Source of the DNA: Serinus canaria
Lineage: Eukaryota; Chordata; Aves; Passeriformes; Fringillidae
Assembly (NCBI RefSeq): GCF_022539315.1
Contig: NC_066327.1
Span: 13,308,995 to 13,372,994 of the forward strand
Reading direction: 5' to 3'
DNA length: 64,000 nucleotides
In this document: one piece after another, positions 50,376-61,823 of the stretch
How the letters are laid out: every line of letters starts with the position of its first letter
Numbering within the stretch: position 1 is the first letter of the stretch
Notes under the pieces: model-generated
Seen by the model: the letters and a program-made list of their open reading frames with translations, nothing else
The model's database searches: none
What the model was told of the DNA's origin: nothing
Program-made: the position numbers and the translations under genes

Positions 50376-50450
50376 AATATACATGAATGTACATTCATAT
50401 ATATTCATATATATATACAGAATATACATGTTCCATATGTGTCATATACA
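50376..50450. repeat. AT-rich microsatellite with embedded 16-bp palindrome
   Basis: Imperfect (AT)n/(ATTC)n-type low-complexity sequence rich in ATAT steps. Within it, 50383-50398 (ATGAATGTACATTCAT) is a perfect 16-bp palindrome. The AT repetition makes symmetry easy to obtain, so no function is claimed. Confidence 0.85.
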
Positions 50451-50529
50451 TCTACGTGAGTGCACACACTTAATGGAATTCTGATTTCTTAATGGCCACA
50501 CTAGCAATAAAAACAAAAGAAATTTAGTA
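50451..50529. other. Short unannotated link
   Basis: No structure recognised between the microsatellite and the TAAT-rich block. Confidence 0.4.
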
Positions 50530-50740
50530 TTTAAGCAAGGAGTTATGTTTTCAATTATTTTTCATTCACCAGCCACTTAAAATATTTAATCTTTTCTCCA
50601 CCCAACTAATTTATTCAATTGCAATTAGGTAGATTGTAATTAATATTTGATGAGGCAAACTAATACTAATTCGAATATCTACTACACTGTAATATTTGCT
50701 CACAGATGTGTTGTTTAGCTTCTAGGTAACTCTTGCTGAA
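50530..50740. promoter_or_regulatory. TAAT-rich block, candidate enhancer
   Basis: About seven TAAT/ATTA cores in roughly 80 bp near 50606-50680, including GCAATTAGG and TGTAATTAATA, in non-repetitive AT-rich sequence. It resembles homeodomain-bound conserved elements. Chance clustering in AT-rich DNA is the main alternative. Confidence 0.3.
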
Positions 50741-51430
50741 GTTGCAGATGCTCATCGGTGTTGCCACAAGGCACCTTCAGCTGCATGACACACAAATCTA
50801 AGGATGAGAGTGCTGGGTCAGAGGAGGGTCCAGCCAGCTCCTGTCCTCACCCCGACAGGGATCAATAGTTGATGCCTAAAGACAAGAATTAAGAACAGGC
50901 CAAAGGTACAGCAAGGCTTCCTGAGAGACAGAAAGTCTCCCAGACTTCATTGATTGGTGGCCTGGAAACATCCCAAGATAGAAATGGTGTCTTCAAATTT
51001 AATATTTGAGCTTATTTGTTACATCTAAAGTATATTGTTATTTTGTATAATTCATGCTTTCCATCAGCAAAGGACTGAGATTCCTCCAAGGGAAATACTC
51101 TCTTTTTACTGGAAAAATGTCTTGTCTGCCTTTTCTGATTAATGAGAACATCCATATGCTGGCTTTTGTGAGTGGAAGACGGATCTGATACCACTTAACT
51201 ATGTTAACTGAATGTAAAAATCTCAAGTGGTGGGATAATGAAAGTAATTTGCAGTTTGTCGGCGTGTTCCCTCTGATCAAAGGCGAGTGGGGGAGCACAG
51301 GAACAGCACAAGGAGACTCTGGGATTTCTAGGACATGGGGCATTTTTTGGAAGTTCAGACTTGGTTTGGTTTCGGGTAGGAACAGTGCCAGCTCCTATAA
51401 GGCTTAAATGGATGATTTCTGTGTCAGGGA
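50741..51430. other. Non-coding sequence, nothing recognised
   Basis: No gene or repeat recognised ahead of the CR1 copy. Confidence 0.5.
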
Positions 51431-51603
51431 TCATATGGATTTGGGTTGGAAAGGATCTTAAAGACCATCCAGTCCCACCTCCTGCCATGGGCAGGGACAC
51501 TTTCCACTACCCCAGGTTGCTCCAAGCCCTGTTCAGCCTGGCCTTGGACACTTCCAGGGGTGGGAAGCCGCAGCTGCTCTGGACACTGTGTTCTCACTCT
51601 GGG
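51431..51603 (-). mobile_element. CR1 LINE 3' end, minus strand
   Basis: TTTGGGTTGGAAAGGATCTT, ACCATCCAGTCCCACCTCCT, GCCATGGGCAGGGACACTTT, CACTACCCCAGGTTGCTCCA and CTTGGACACTTCCAGGGGTG are the reverse complement of avian CR1 in the right order. Only the terminal ~170 bp is present. The 126-codon plus-strand frame across it (51361-51741) is a by-product of the repeat. Confidence 0.95.
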
Positions 51604-52146
51604 ATGCTCCTGAGGCTCTGGGCTTGGCAAGAGCTGCCCAAAGCCAAGGAGGTCCAAGAAGCATCTTGGCAGCACTGTGGTGAGATCTCTGAGGCTGTGA
51701 GAGGGAAACCAGCTGGACATGGGCCAGCAGGTCAGGACTGACCTACTGAATGTGAAGGGGTCTCTCTGCAAAACTGTACAGATTTGGGCAACACAAATGG
51801 CATACCTTTTTTTAAATTTTTTTTAATTACATTTTTTCTTCTTTTTTCCCTTGTTTGGTTCTGAGCCAACACAAATTACAGCTCATGAGGGTTTCCATGC
51901 ATTTATCTTCTGTAGCTCCTTACTTTATTGCTGACTAGGATGGTCCCTGGTCTGGCTCCCTGCCTCTGTCTAGTGTGATGCACATCAGCAGAGTGTGGAG
52001 GAAGCACGCTGCCTTCAGACTGGAGCATCTTACACTTTGCTGCTCCCTGGAAACCTGGCCATTGATTTCATTTCATTAAGTTGCCCCATCTCAGTTATAT
52101 CATGAGAGATGGGAACTGTGCACACTCACTGCATTTTGTGATGAAT
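51604..52146. other. Non-coding sequence, nothing recognised
   Basis: No gene or repeat recognised. It includes T-rich sequence near 51808-51848. Confidence 0.5.
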
Positions 52147-52221
52147 AAGAAGAAGTAACAGGAGGTGTGGATGTGGAGGTGAAAACAACTTCCACATCCA
52201 CACTTCCAGTTACTTCTTCTT
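52147..52221. ncRNA. Near-perfect hairpin, candidate pre-miRNA-like structure
   Basis: The arms 52147-52180 and 52188-52221 pair over 34 positions with one A/A mismatch (52160 with 52208) and, if transcribed from the plus strand, two G-U pairs (52164/52204 and 52178/52190). The loop is 7 nt (52181-52187). Size and stem length fit a microRNA precursor, although natural precursors usually have more bulges. It could also be an inverted duplication made by template switching, or a tiny fold-back element. The structure is certain; transcription and processing are not shown. I do not recognise the arm sequences as a known microRNA. Confidence 0.5.
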
Positions 52222-52898
52222 CCCATTGCTAGATATTCTTTGGCAAACTGTACTAAACAGGAATATCCAGAACTCCCCCTTTCCCAGCCTGGGCCCAGGC
52301 CCCTGCACTCAGGTTGCAGTGATGACCTGGTCCTATTGCTGTTACTTCCCCTACTCAGCTGATGCTGGGGTTAATGCACAGAAATGTAGCACTGATTTTC
52401 TTTAGTGACTATTCTGTGTTAGAATTTATGAGTAGAAATGAAAAAGTAATTGTAGCTGTGGTCTCCAGTGATAAAACCCCTTAAAAGCAGTAGAATTAGG
52501 TCTTAGTGCTGCCTGCAGATCAAACTAGTGCAGCATCAGCCATTCCTGTGCCCATAAGTCACTCAGCAGCCATTTCAGTTGGCAACCTGATTTTTCATGG
52601 TTGACCTGGAAGAGGTCAGGAGCTGAAGGTCCACTTTTGTCCTTCTTATCTTGAGTTCAAGAGAGGCAGGAGTTCTGCAAATGTGTGCAGTAATCACAGG
52701 GCTGAGGTCTGCCACCCTGACTCCTGTTGTGGGTGTCCTGCAAGGTGTTGTGGAGCCTTAAGGTGTGTATGGAACATATGAGGTCCAGTAATGTACTTAG
52801 TGCTAAATAAAGTCAATTTATTTGATTGTTCTGATCTGTGTGACTATGTGTGCTGTGTGACCTTCAGCAAAAAAAGAAAAAACCCATTATGTGCATTT
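52222..52898. other. Non-coding sequence, nothing recognised
   Basis: No gene or repeat recognised downstream of the hairpin. Confidence 0.5.
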
Positions 52899-52917
52899 GT
52901 GTGTGTGTGTATATATA
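52899..52917. repeat. Short (TG)n(TA)n microsatellite
   Basis: A short run of alternating TG followed by TATATA. Simple dinucleotide repeat. Confidence 0.85.
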
Positions 52918-53384
52918 AAAAGCAGTATGATGCCAACTTCCAGTATGCACAGTTTCATGTGCTGGTTGCTGAAATCTTCCTTCTTGCAAGCCCAAAAGGT
53001 TTCAGGGTTTCTTGTAAAGGTGTAATGGGATTTTGTGGTACTTGGAGCTGCCATGGGCTTTCTCCTCTGAGGGAAACCTCTTGTATATCTCTGGTGTTTT
53101 TTCCCTTTGCTTTTTATAAAATTCTTAGGCTGAGTTAATCTTAGAAAAGCATCTCATGGTGTGGTTTAAGGATATGGGCCATGGATATATCTTGATATAG
53201 GGAGCTCAGATGCTGCTCTTTCCTCCATCCTCACCTGTTTTTTGCTGCTGTGCCCAGTTTTGCTTCACAGGCTGTATTATCTGGGTGGGAGAAGGATGGT
53301 CCTTTGATGTTTCCCATCTGCCAGGGCTTAGGGATGAGCATTTGCACTTCCCAGTGCTGCTCTGAGGTTTCTGCTTGCTGGCAG
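52918..53384. other. Non-coding sequence, nothing recognised
   Basis: No gene or repeat recognised. Confidence 0.5.
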
Positions 53385-53401
53385 TGCTGCTGCTGCTGCT
53401 G
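53385..53401. repeat. (CTG)n microsatellite
   Basis: About five CTG units. It generates the Gln-, Ser- or Cys-rich runs seen in overlapping chance frames at 53206-53629; these are not proteins. Confidence 0.85.
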
Positions 53402-54082
53402 GTGGCCTCCATCCCTGTCTCCTACCTGGTGTCTACAGTACTCAGTGCCCAGGTCTGACCTCTTGGAAGCTCTGAGCACCTCTAGCAGTGACAGTGGGCT
53501 AGAAAATGTGGTGTTGCTGAGCCCCCAGCTCCCAGAAAACCCCAGGACATCTCCTAGTCTCTGACAATTGCGTTGGAGGCAGAACTTTGGGAACTGCGGC
53601 GTGTTGGGCTGGCAGTCACGACTTCCCATCTGCTGTGAGCTCCCAAGCTTTGAATTTCTTGAGTAAGAGCCATTTTATTGTGCAGAGTATTAAGACTGAG
53701 GTGATGTCTCTGCTTTTAATATGAAAGTCCTGTTATTCTTCAGAAATGCCATAATGAATTAAAATATTCCCTATGGAGAAGTGCATTTCTTACTTTTGTG
53801 TTACAATATTGGACTGGAATAAAAAGCAGCCAGGCTGTCATTCATTTCCTGGTCTAGGGACACTATAAAATACTGTAAAGCAAGAATAGCTTTGCACCAC
53901 ATTTCTTGAATTCAATGATTGCCCTCTGAAGGTGCCACATATGATGGATTGTCACAGACTCTCTGTCCTGCCTTGACATTTCATTCCTATCCAATGTTGT
54001 CTTGTGTTCTGCTCTGAATCTGCCAAACAACTGACCCTAGAATTTAATGCCACACCTTCTTCTCTTTTCTTTTTCTGAGCAG
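53402..54082. other. Non-coding sequence upstream of exon candidate
   Basis: No gene recognised. Its right end carries a branch-point-like AACTGACCC near 54029 and a polypyrimidine run (54057-54076), which are the upstream signals for the exon candidate. Confidence 0.45.
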
Positions 54083-54263
54083 CATCCTCTGCAGCTGAGG
54101 CTCTGAAATACTGGAGGACACTGCATCTTCCTCAGGGACACGGGCAAGGGAGAGCTGGAGTCTCTGGGGAGCTCAGACAGGAATTGTGGTTGGTGGTCGC
54201 CTGAGGAACTTACCTTCACCCCAATGTTGCTCTGAAACGAGTCGTGTCCAACAGTCAGGTTTG
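54083..54263 (+). other. Candidate non-coding exon with strong splice signals
   Basis: A 181-bp segment begins right after a pyrimidine-rich run ending TTTTTCTGAGCAG (AG at 54081-54082) and ends at TTTG followed by GTAAGGTATG (GT at 54264-54265). A branch-point-like CTGAC lies about 50 bases upstream. GC is higher inside than outside. All three frames contain stops, with the third open for about 39 codons, so it is not an internal coding exon. It could be an untranslated or lncRNA exon, or a cryptic exon. No first or last exon partner was identified in the window. Confidence 0.3.
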
Positions 54264-56268
54264 GTAAGGTATGTATTTCTTCCCCTGCTCTTGTATTTTT
54301 GCTCTTTTCTGAATATCTACATGTGGGGAAAGCAGAGCATTAGCAGCCTTTGAGTTTATTGCTGTATTCATGCCATGCTCATACTGTGTCTGTAAATAAG
54401 CTTTGCTCTCCCTGAATTTAGAAAGGGTTCACCAGGAGTGAAGTGTTTTTATTGTCTTGGACTTGAGGGGGTGTCTGCTCATGTGAAGTTCTTTATTGAA
54501 CAAAATGCTCGCTGATGGTTGTGTGTTGCTGCTGGTGATGGATACTTAGTGATAGGAATCTGTGTTTTGAAAATCCCACTTGTTGTGTTTCACTAATGAC
54601 TGTAATTCTGAGGGTCAGAGATGAGGAAAACAAAAGGAGATGAAGTAGCCCGTTTGTAATTCAGCCCTGTGCTTTCCTTTGTGCTTTGTATATTCTCACT
54701 GTGTGCAAAGGATGGAAATACCACTACCAATTTCCTGTATAATAGTATTGGTGTGTAGCACTTAAAATTTTTGTCTGTGTGAGTGCTCTCATACTCACAC
54801 AAATGTTGCCCTGGCTGTGCTGGAACTGTAGCAAGGCAATATGCAACCATTTTCCAAAATGAAACTGAAGGCCAGGATGTATTGTTAATGAAGATTGTCC
54901 TAGATGAGATTTTAGGGTAATTCAGTCTCTATTGCTTCTTTTACCTAGGTCGAGTTATTTCTGTGAAGGCAAAGTTTTCTGAGTCAAAAAAAACAAAAAC
55001 CAAAATCAAAAAACCAGATTTAAAGCAATAGTTGCAAGATCTCAGTAGAGTGGTATCAGATGATATTATCCTTTTTCATTTAGCACATGGGTATTGACTT
55101 CCTTCATATGACTGAACCAGCACTATAATCTTGTTGAGAAAAGTACAGCAGCAATATAACACCTGTGCTTGGTGTCAGTGGAGGAGCAGGGAAAAGAAGT
55201 CAAGACTTTCTTAAAAGCCTCTAAAATAAATCACAATGCAGGTGAGTGTACATTACTTCTGCTTTTGATCTGGTTGCACTTGACATGTTAGCTCTGGAAA
55301 TTGTGGGCTCTAACTCTTGTGCTTCAGCATAGCTCTGCCAGTGTCTGGCAATTGCAGGGAAAAGTTGGTTGGAACAGCTTAAATTGGGTGCTTAACTTTT
55401 AAATGTTGAGGGTCAAGAAAGGTCTGTTCCAACCACAGCATGTGCTGTTAATTTGTGCAGGAATTTCAAGCAAACAACACGGTTGCCAGGGCAAGGTTCC
55501 CATCATTACAGCACAGCACAGCTCTGCTTGTCTGCCTGCTCTGGTTTCTGGAAGAAGAGCTTGTTAGACATTGCTCCTGCCTTTATTATCCTCTTCACTT
55601 CTGTTTATTTCCAAGCTACTGCTCTTGTGATTATAACACTTAAAAGGGAAGGTTGTAGGAGAGGTATTTCGTAATCAGGAGAGCTTCTTGACTCTCACAG
55701 AGAAAATTTGGCACTGTTAGAATGTAGAAATCACAGCGGTTTTGTTTATTCCTTGTTTGGGTTTGAGATTTCTGAGTTGAAATATGTAAATCTTCCTTGC
55801 AGTGAGGATGTGAGTTTTGCTGGGTACCCAGGGTGTCCCGGGGTGTGTGAGGATCTGCTCCAGATGTGTTGGTTGCTGGTGTGACTGTGGTGCTGCTCCT
55901 GCCTTGGATAGGGGGCAGGAACTGAGTTCCCCTCTCATTCCTGAGCCAATCCAAGTCTCACTCTAGGTCTGTATAAATGATTTGTGTGAAATTATTGTTA
56001 AGGCATTAAACTCTAGATTGGACTTGGATTATACTTTAACATTTTACTTCATTACAATCAGATTTAAAACTTGGTTCTTATTTAAATCTAACACTTATGG
56101 AAACTTCATCTTTAAGAAGAACATTGCACTTTGAGAAGGTTGTGCTGTAAAGATTTGGCCAAACTGTTGTTGCTTACTTGAGTAGATGAGGCCTTTCCTT
56201 ATTGATTCTCTTCATCTTGGGGACTGGTGAATACCTGAGTACTTGACTGCCATCAACTTTATCTGTTC
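54264..56268. other. Non-coding sequence, nothing recognised
   Basis: No gene or repeat recognised. It contains an A-rich stretch near 54985-55015. Overlapping minus-strand frames at 55640-55954 lack domains. Confidence 0.5.
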
Positions 56269-56385
56269 ACACAACTCCCTTGTAAGACAGAAGTGCTGCT
56301 TATCCCCATTTTGTCAATGGTGAATAAGAAACAGAGTCACTTCTAGGTCACTTTTAAGTGGCAAACATCTGTCCCTGATTTTCAG
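56269..56385 (-). mobile_element. MIR-like CORE-SINE fragment, minus strand
   Basis: ACAACTCCCTTGTAAGACAG, then TTATCCCCATTTTGTCAATG, AAGAAACAGAGTCACTT and TAGGTCAC follow the reverse complement of the MIR core (the block that reads ATCCCCATTTTACAGATG in the consensus I remember). Divergence is high and the ends are approximate. Confidence 0.5.
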
Positions 56386-56819
56386 GCAGTCTTAGTGCAC
56401 AAGCTGTAGCTGGAGGCACACAGCCCTGGCTGAGCAAAAGATTCAGTTATGGATCTTTCTGAGGTCACTGCTCCCACCTAATCCAGTTTCTTCCACGTGT
56501 CCTGCTCTCCCAAGTAGAGAGGGTTTTAATTAAGTGATTACAGTGACACTTAATGACATCAGGACTCAAGGTTTCCCTCCCTATCTCTACTGAAAACTGA
56601 AACATCTGTTCAGATAATGTGAGCTGAATTCATCTTTGCAGCAGGGTGTTTGCTCACGTGAGATGAGCAGATTCCCTTTTAGCAGCACTTGTGAAATTGT
56701 GCTGATGGTAATCTTATTGCATGAGGAATTAGTTTAAATGGATCTGCAGATAACGTGCAGAGAAGTAGGGTTTTTTTTGAAATTGCTCATTTTTAGAGTA
56801 GTAGAATCTGGTTAGTAAA
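56386..56819. other. Non-coding sequence, nothing recognised
   Basis: No gene or repeat recognised. TTTTAATTAAGTGATTACAG near 56523 adds TAAT cores ahead of the next block. Confidence 0.45.
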
Positions 56820-57060
56820 ATGCTCTGTTTGGCTGAAAAGGCACATTTAATAAATATGTAAGAGAAATTTTTAAGTAGCCATTAAACATAGTTAATAAAT
56901 TTTATCTTGCAAGTAGAATTGGGAAAAACCTGTTCATTTAATGTGTTTTATGGCTCTCATAGCAATTAATTGTCTTCATTACATGACCATAAATCCTCAA
57001 TGTAATTCACCTTTTTCAGATTAATTGCTGTGGAACTTTTCCCTTTGATTTGTTTAGACT
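56820..57060. promoter_or_regulatory. AT-rich block with homeodomain cores
   Basis: Includes AGCAATTAATTGTC near 56961, TCATTACATGACC and CAGATTAATTGC, in non-repetitive AT-rich sequence. The texture is similar to the other candidate conserved elements. Suggestive only. Confidence 0.27.
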
Positions 57061-57147
57061 GGTAATATTATTTCTCTTTTCTAAAAGTTGAATCTCAACA
57101 TCACATTTTTTTACCTTTTCCAGATGTTCTGTAAATCAGTTCCAGTT
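57061..57147. other. Short unannotated link
   Basis: T-rich sequence before the poly-A run, with nothing else recognised. Confidence 0.4.
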
Positions 57148-57160
57148 AAAAAAAAAAAAA
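57148..57160. repeat. Poly-A run (13 A)
   Basis: Thirteen A residues. The sequence to the left does not resemble a retrocopy, so I treat it as a mononucleotide repeat. Confidence 0.85.
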
Positions 57161-60100
57161 TCTCTTTGTGCTCCAGGCCAGTGCAGGGGTGATGTTGTAG
57201 CTGGATTCTCTGATCAGGTGAAGCAGAGGCTTCAAGCGCTGCTTGACCTGCAGCAGAGTAGTGGGCATCCATTGTATTATATGGTCTGATAAAAACTTAT
57301 TAATTCTTTCTTCAAATTTTTCTTGTTTTTTACATGATTTCATTTATTAAATCAGGAAACAGCCCTCTGATTTTATATGCTTGTGGGTTTGGCTCTCACA
57401 GTGAGAGCCTAATGCAACTTTTCAGTCTCTTTGCTGAGGGGTACAGGTGGCTGTGTCTGAACATTTGTCAGTAAAATTGTCCTCCAGCATTATTGTGGGA
57501 AAATTTTGGTTGGAATATCAAGGGATTGCTGCTTGAATTCCCAAAATCAAATTAAAAGCTGTATTTTGATTAAAGCCTTTATTCCCCTGGATTGAATTTG
57601 CACACCAAACAGGACAAGAGGACAGCACGCAGGATCGTGTTTTACATACCTTTTTTTATCAGTGAGCAGGCTGAGCTTGTTTGCATGAGTAACATTTATG
57701 CAAATGTTTTCTAATGTTCCTCTGGACTGTTTTGCCAGGGTGAGGATATAAAACAGCTATTATATTTGCATTTTTTTTGTTGCAAGATCAGCAGACTGGC
57801 TGTTAAGGTATCAATTCCCTTGATGACGCCACTTCTGCAGCCCCATTCACTCAGCTTCTCCTCACAGGGCTTTTATTGAATCCATCAACCTGACACATAT
57901 CAAAGCACAATTTCTGATAACAAATATCTTGTTGTAAAATGAATTAAAGAGGTGATAGCAGCAGCAGAACCGAGCTGAATTTCTGAAAGAAAATAAGAAA
58001 CTCCAATGCTAACATGAGAACCTTAAGATACCAGTCACAGAACAGAAATGTAATAGTCCTTTACCTGTTCTCCTGAAGCACTGAGAAGTCAGTGGGTCTG
58101 TCTGAAGTCATTCAAATGGCCTTGCTCCTGGGCTGGCAGCTTGTGCCTCTGCCTTCTGCCCTCTGATGTTTGTAGTGGTGCTTCAGAGAGCCTGATAAAG
58201 TTGGGGTTTGTTTTCTTCTGGAGACCTTTCCCCCATGAGGAACAGCAACCTCCTTGTAGTAACTCTGCACTCCAGTCCTGCAGAGACCTGGAGACTGAGG
58301 AGAGGGAGAAGCTGGCTCTGAGTGCAGCACAAGTTCTTTCTCTCAGAAGACAAAGCAGTTTGGAGCCCCTTGTCCTCTGCAGAGCTGCTGCTTGGCAGCC
58401 CTTGGGCTGTGTTTTAGGCAAAGTCCAGCCAGGGTGGGAAAGGACCAGTGTTTCTTTGGGCTGCAGGTGTTTTGAAATTAGCTGGCTCAAAACCTTGGTC
58501 TGAGTACAGATTTTTCTCTGTCTCCTTGCAGCCTTCTCCTATCTGTTTTGCTCTCTTCATCCTGCTTTTCTATTCCCTTTGGTTTTGCATCTCTTGGAGG
58601 ACAAGCAGCTTCTGGCAGGGCTGCCTTTGCTCTGGTGCTGCTCTCACTCTGCCCAGGCTCATTTACCTCTGATTTTCAGCTAGCATGCCCTGTAAAATAC
58701 TAGCTAATAATAATCATGCTTTTTTCTCTGTGGCAGGCCTGCTTTCTGGATAAGTATCCACTGACAGTTTGCAGCCTAGCAGAGAGGAAGAGGAGGGCAG
58801 CCAACAGTTGATGTGGAAAATTAATTATGAACTGCCATCCTCCTGCCATGTAGTTAAGGCAGTTGTGCATTGCAAGCTTTACATCCAGCTGTGCATTTCC
58901 TTCCTCACACAGTGGGAATGCTGCCAGAACAAAGCTTAGTGGAGAATGTCTCTTATGGGACTGATCATTCAGGATGCTCTGGAGCCTTTACTGCCCTGCT
59001 TTCAGCTGTGACACCACCTAATGAGTAATTTTTTACCTTTTGGTGCAGGAATGTTTAGCTTAATTGTGCATCCAAGTTGATAAAGATTTGTATTTGGTGG
59101 GGAAGTCACCCATGTCCCCTCTGCAGTCAGGGAGCAACATTTTTGTGTTCCAGGGTAGAGGTGTCCTGGTAACATTCAGGTTTAGAGGAGCTGCAGCTTT
59201 TTATATTTTCATCCTTCAGGATGACATATTTACTTCATAATGATCCTCAAACACTGTCCATGGAAGGGGGGAGTTTGACAGGCACCAGGCAGCCCTGGGA
59301 ATGCAATTACCCAAAGGAGCAGCTCTGTCCCTGGAACACCCTGTCTTAATGATCACAGAGGCATTTGCTGGAAGCCCCAGCACCGTGGACAGTTCAGGAG
59401 CTGTTCTGGTCTCGTAATTTAAGCCTGGCTCCCACTGCCTTGAGCTGAGCACTGCAGAGCCAGCACAGCCCAGTCTGAGTGCCAGAGATGCCCTTCCCTA
59501 GGGAGCCCTTTAGGATACATGAAGGAGTCTGAAAGAGGGAGGGTTTTGGAAAGCCCTGACAAATTTTAAGTGGCTATTTGGGGCTGAGCTAAAGAAAGGA
59601 GCACTTGTTGTAGCTGTCCTCGATGAAGCCTTTGTTTAGTTCAGAGGGTATTGAAGGGTGTGATGGAAACAGCCTTGCAAAGCCACAACAGTAACAGGTG
59701 TGAGGTGTTATGGAGATACTTCTCTCTATAACAGTGTTTCTTCAGACCAGAAAAACCCTTTTGGCTGCTTAGGTTTTCAGTACCAGAAGTCTCCACTTTG
59801 TGCATTTTTATTACAAAATTCATTGCCACAGTTGCTGACTGATTTAATGGTTAACTGAGGGGTGATCTCTTAGAAATACCAAGGATTTTGTAAAGGGCCA
59901 AATTGCTGCCTGGTGGAAGTCACTGACTCAAATCACGATGGCGTGAGCCTCTTCCTCTTCCAGAGCTCTGCCTCCTGATTGACATAAATTCTACTTTCTT
60001 TCTAGTGCTGTCATGCTGATTTTTTGCAGCCAGGGGACTGTATTTGGAAGCACAAACCCATTGCACAGGTTTAGATGTGCTGCAAATAATTGTGAATGTC

Positions 60101-60988
60101 TAATGAAGGGAAGCTAAAACATACTGAAAATGTTTGGAAATAGGAGGGAATGTGTGCAGCCAAGCGTTAGCTGTGAATGGAGAGTTCTTGTTGGCATCGT
60201 TTAATGGGAACTTTCCAGCTCCCAGTTTGGTGGTGAATATGTAGATAACAGCAGAACCAGAAAGGCAGGGTTGCTGTAGGTGAGTGGAAGGAGCCTTTCA
60301 CCTCTGGGGTAAAAGGGACAATGAAGTGAGCAGCATTTCTGTTTATGGCTGACACCCCCTCAGTCTTTGCCTTCCAGTTACTGGGAAGGGGCCAGCAGAG
60401 ACCTCACAGCAACAAAGTTTGCCTTCCTCTAAACAAAGTTGTGTCTTGTTCCTTCACAGCACCAAACACCATCTGTTTTTTACTCCTGACTGTCCAGGAA
60501 AAAACAGGGAGAATTTTTTTTACCTTTTTTATTTTTTTTCTCTCTCTCTGTTAGTTGGGGTAAGGTAGTTCCATTTGTATCTCTCCAGACAAGCTCGGTG
60601 CCTTTGACATGAGTGGCCAGATGCCTTTTTGTCCACCTCAGGAAGTGGTCCCTGACCTTTGTGGAGATTCCCCTCTTCCTTTCTTCCCAGTGCTGCTCTG
60701 CTTTCCAGTCTCAATGCTGTGTGAGAAGGAACACTTCAGTTTTGTGTTAGATGTGGTATAAAGACTTGGGTTTGAGCAAGCATCAAATTGATGTGCACTC
60801 AGGCTGTGCTATGATGCCATCAGAGAGAGGCTGAAAATCAAAGCATTCTGAATGAAAAAGCACCATGAGGGTTAGGACTGTGCCATTTCCCTGGAAGTTC
60901 TTGTGCCTCTGTCAGGTATTGGAGGTTGTCAGCTTCTCTCTTTCTGCCCAGTCATATTCTGGTGGGTCTGCACCAGCATGCTGGATAC
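57161..60988. other. Non-coding sequence, nothing recognised
   Basis: Almost 4 kb without a recognised gene or repeat family. The 133-codon minus-strand frame at 58089-58490 and the opposing 120-codon plus-strand frame at 58141-58503 overlap, share a GC-richer stretch and have no domain. A T-rich run ending in TCTCTCTCTC lies near 60517-60549. Confidence 0.5.
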
Positions 60989-61032
60989 ATAAATATAATA
61001 AAGAGGAAGAGGAGATATAAATATAATAAAGA
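60989..61032. repeat. 16-bp direct repeat spaced by 12 bp
   Basis: ATAAATATAATAAAGA occurs at 60989-61004 and again at 61017-61032, separated by a purine-rich GGAAGAGGAG-type spacer. A small local duplication, probably slippage-derived. Confidence 0.85.
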
Positions 61033-61256
61033 TAACTCAAGACGTTTTCTACAAACCCTTTTGCATTTTATGAGTTAGATTGGATGGGAGATGTGGTGCT
61101 TGACTGGCACTGTGGGGTAACACCTCCCAAAGTGTCCTGGAGTGTGTGGCTGAAGTAGGGAGGTTGTGAGTCCCACTCTTGTGCTGCCCCCAGGGCTGAC
61201 ACCAAAACACAGAGGGTCACTGCAAGTTTCCCCTTGGAATGCTCTTAAAAGGGGGC
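61033..61256. other. Unannotated non-coding link
   Basis: No structure recognised. Confidence 0.4.
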
Positions 61257-61274
61257 AAAACAACAACAACAAAA
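61257..61274. repeat. Short (CAA)n microsatellite
   Basis: AAAACAACAACAACAAAA: about four CAA units in an A-rich run. Simple repeat. Confidence 0.85.
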
Positions 61275-61823
61275 GGTCTTTCTCCATAGGAAGGCTTGTT
61301 GGCACCTGTCCTTGGCTCAGGAGCACAGGGGGGTGGGCAGCCCTGCACTCTGCTTGCTTTCTGTCTGGGAGGAATTTCTAGTTGTTAATGATTAATTCAA
61401 ACGTTTCTTGTCATGAGTACAGTCTGCAGAGAGTGATAAATCTGTGGTGGGTTAGAGGTGGAGGTTGCTCAGTGCTGACAATTAGTTTGAGCCACAGGCT
61501 TTGCTTTCATTGGCATTTTCACAGAATTAACCTGGACCTTGTCAATTAAAATCCAGACACATTTTGATGAGGGACATCTTCTTCTAATGATAATTGTAAT
61601 AATATCACTTTTCTTCATTTAAAACCTGTCAGGCAGGCCATGTTTCCTGGAAAATAACTGCCCAATTTTCACATTGCCTAAATAACTAGGAAGTATCTTT
61701 CAGTTTTTTTGAGCTGACACTTCATCACCAATAACCAAAAGCATATGAGGCCAGAGCTGTTAATCTTGGAACACTTACCAACTTCAGTCAAGGTAATTTG
61801 ACTTTATCTGCTAAAATAAGCAG
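61275..61823. other. Non-coding sequence, nothing recognised
   Basis: From about 61500 the sequence is AT-rich and non-repetitive (CAATTAAAATCC, TGATAATTGTAATAATATC), again with conserved-element texture, leading into the hairpin at 61824. Confidence 0.45.

Noticed and set aside
58089..58503. Opposing 133- and 120-codon frames
   Set aside because: They overlap almost completely on opposite strands in a GC-richer stretch; neither shows a motif.
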